Source: Bacteroidota bacterium (GTDB lineage: Bacteria; Bacteroidota; Bacteroidia; Bacteroidales; UBA10428). Taken from it: DNA of 7,076 nt. The stretch is taken from contig JAHEEB010000203.1 in NCBI GenBank assembly GCA_024640925.1, positions 1-7,076 of the forward strand, in the 5' to 3' direction. The position numbers and the translations under genes are program-made. The notes beneath the pieces are model-generated. The model made no database searches. It worked only from the letters and a program-made list of their open reading frames with translations, and was not told where the DNA came from. This document shows positions 5,798 through 7,076 of the stretch, piece by piece; within the stretch, counting starts at the first letter, position 1, and every line of letters begins with the position of its first letter.

Positions 5798-7076
5798 ATG
5801 TTCAAAGGACATCCAAAGGGACTCATTATTGCTTCGTTGGCTAATATGGGTGAACGATTTGGTTTCTATACAATGTATGCCATTTTTGTGTTGTTTATTC
5901 AGGCAAAATATGGATTTGATTCTGGAAAATCAGGAATGATTTGGGCTGGTTTTTTGTTTAGTGTTTACTTTCTACCCCTTGTCGGAGGTTTTATAGCAGA
6001 TAGATTTCTTGGTTATGGGAAAACGATAACTATTGGAATAGTAATTATGTTTTTAGGATATATTTTGCTTGCTATACCAATGAAAGGTGATGTCAGTGTC
6101 TGGATTGTTATTGTGGCTCTTTTTATAATTGCTTTTGGTACCGGATTGTTTAAAGGCAATCTTCAGGCATTGGTTGGTAACATGTACGATAAACCTGAAT
6201 ATGGAGCACAAAGAGATGCAGCTTTTACAATATTCTATATGTGTATTAATGTTGGTGCTATGTTTGCCCCCACAGCTGCAGAGGCTATAAATAATTTCAT
6301 ACTGAAAAGCCATAATTTATTTTATGATGCACATATTCCTGCGCTAGCTCATAACCTGCTTTCCAACAACCTTGCAGATCCGGGAGAGCTTCTTGCCCTG
6401 GCGCAAAGACAAGATCCATCAGTTACTATCGAAACATTAAGAACATTTGCTGAAAATTATATTAACGTTTTAAGTACTTCATACCACTATGGTTTTGGAG
6501 TAGCTTGTTTAAGCCTTATTATTTCAGCATCGATCTTCCTTGGATTTAAAAAGTATTACAAATATGCCGATTATACTGAGAAACAGAAAGCAGCTAATGC
6601 TGATATGAAGGATCAGGTAATAGAAATGTCTGCATCAGAGACTAAGAAAAGGATACTCGCTCTTATTTTTGTGTTTTTTGTTGTTATATTCTTTTGGATG
6701 TCATTTCATCAGAATGGATTGACTATGACCTTTTTTGCCAGAGACTATACACAATCGACCGTAGATAATTATACCAATATTTGGTTCGATCTTTTTACCT
6801 TACTTCCAATTGGTCTGTCTTTACTTGGACTCGTTTTAATGTTTAGAAAGGTTTCAGAAATGAAAACCAGGATAATCGGAGCGATTTTATTAATCGTTTT
6901 TTCCGTTATTGCTTATTATCGATTTAGTGGTTTTAAAGATATCAATCCTTTTACACCACAAATGTTTCAGCATTTCAACCCGTTTTTTATTGTTGCTTTA
7001 ACTCCATTAGTTCTTGGCTTATTTGCATGGTTGAGAAGCAAAGGAAAAGAGCCATCATCGCCAAAGAAAATTGGCT
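5798..7076 (+). CDS. POT/PTR2 family (MFS) peptide transporter, 3' end cut by window
   Basis: The reading frame is open for 426 codons from the ATG at 5798 to the window edge, with no stop. The family imports di- and tripeptides across the inner membrane using the proton gradient. Visible landmarks: Glu19-Arg20-Phe in TM1, Lys119 in TM4 (Gly-Thr-Gly-Leu-Phe-Lys-Gly-Asn), the PTR2 signature Phe-Tyr-Met-Cys-Ile-Asn-Val-Gly at 146-153 in TM5, Phe-Trp and His-Gln in TM7 (299-305) and Asn-Pro-Phe-Phe-Ile in TM8 (394-398). The window ends before TM9, so about four helices are missing. Two usual proton-coupling acids are replaced (Asn16, His304). A loop of about 65 residues lies between TM5 and TM6, and two extra hydrophobic segments lie between TM7 and TM8 (about 330-349 and 357-376). 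There is no Shine-Dalgarno; the ATG follows an A-rich leader. The exact substrate cannot be told from sequence. Confidence 0.9.
   Translation, partial: MFKGHPKGLIIASLANMGERFGFYTMYAIFVLFIQAKYGFDSGKSGMIWAGFLFSVYFLPLVGGFIADRFLGYGKTITIGIVIMFLGYILLAIPMKGDVSVWIVIVALFIIAFGTGLFKGNLQALVGNMYDKPEYGAQRDAAFTIFYMCINVGAMFAPTAAEAINNFILKSHNLFYDAHIPALAHNLLSNNLADPGELLALAQRQDPSVTIETLRTFAENYINVLSTSYHYGFGVACLSLIISASIFLGFKKYYKYADYTEKQKAANADMKDQVIEMSASETKKRILALIFVFFVVIFFWMSFHQNGLTMTFFARDYTQSTVDNYTNIWFDLFTLLPIGLSLLGLVLMFRKVSEMKTRIIGAILLIVFSVIAYYRFSGFKDINPFTPQMFQHFNPFFIVALTPLVLGLFAWLRSKGKEPSSPKKIG

Noticed and set aside
6053..6313. An 86-residue minus-strand open frame inside the transporter gene
   Set aside because: It is antisense to the well-supported POT coding sequence, covering TM3 to TM5, and has no domain signature.

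Overview
The window looks like a chromosomal piece of a low-GC member of the Bacteroidota, probably a marine or anaerobic Marinilabiliales/Prolixibacteraceae-like or flavobacterial lineage (the lineage below phylum is a guess). Three things point there. Two proteins end in the C-terminal sorting domain of the type IX secretion system (T9SS). Upstream regions carry TATATTTG-type promoter -7 boxes (consensus TAnnTTTG). The transporter belongs to a POT variant that I associate with Bacteroidota.

Layout. Positions 32-970 (minus) encode a 312-residue exported or membrane protein of unknown function with a hydrophobic pair at its C-terminus. Positions 1071-1943 (minus) encode a small secreted protein consisting of a signal peptide, one lamin-tail domain (LTD) and a T9SS sorting domain. 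Positions 2169-5552 (minus) encode a large secreted CotH-kinase-family protein: an N-terminal beta-sandwich, a chitobiase-like C-terminal domain, a CotH domain, a second chitobiase-like domain, an LTD and a T9SS tail. Positions 5798-7076 (plus, cut by the window edge) encode a proton-coupled oligopeptide transporter (POT/PTR2) homologue that is transcribed divergently from the CotH gene. The intergenic gaps are 100, 225 and 245 bases. They hold promoter boxes, hairpins and ribosome binding sites, and I see no RNA gene, insertion sequence, CRISPR array or prophage feature.

The most notable structure is a direct repeat of about 790 bp. The small gene at 1071-1943 is a copy of the 3' end of the CotH gene (LTD plus sorting tail) fitted with its own signal peptide, ribosome binding site and probable promoter. 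The LTDs are about 79% identical and the sorting tails about 54% by hand count. The two proteins probably travel through the same T9SS route to the cell surface and may bind the same ligand or each other, which is inference. The transporter and the 312-residue protein have no evident functional link to this pair. The transporter departs from the classical POT family at two proton-coupling positions and appears to have an extra hydrophobic helix pair.
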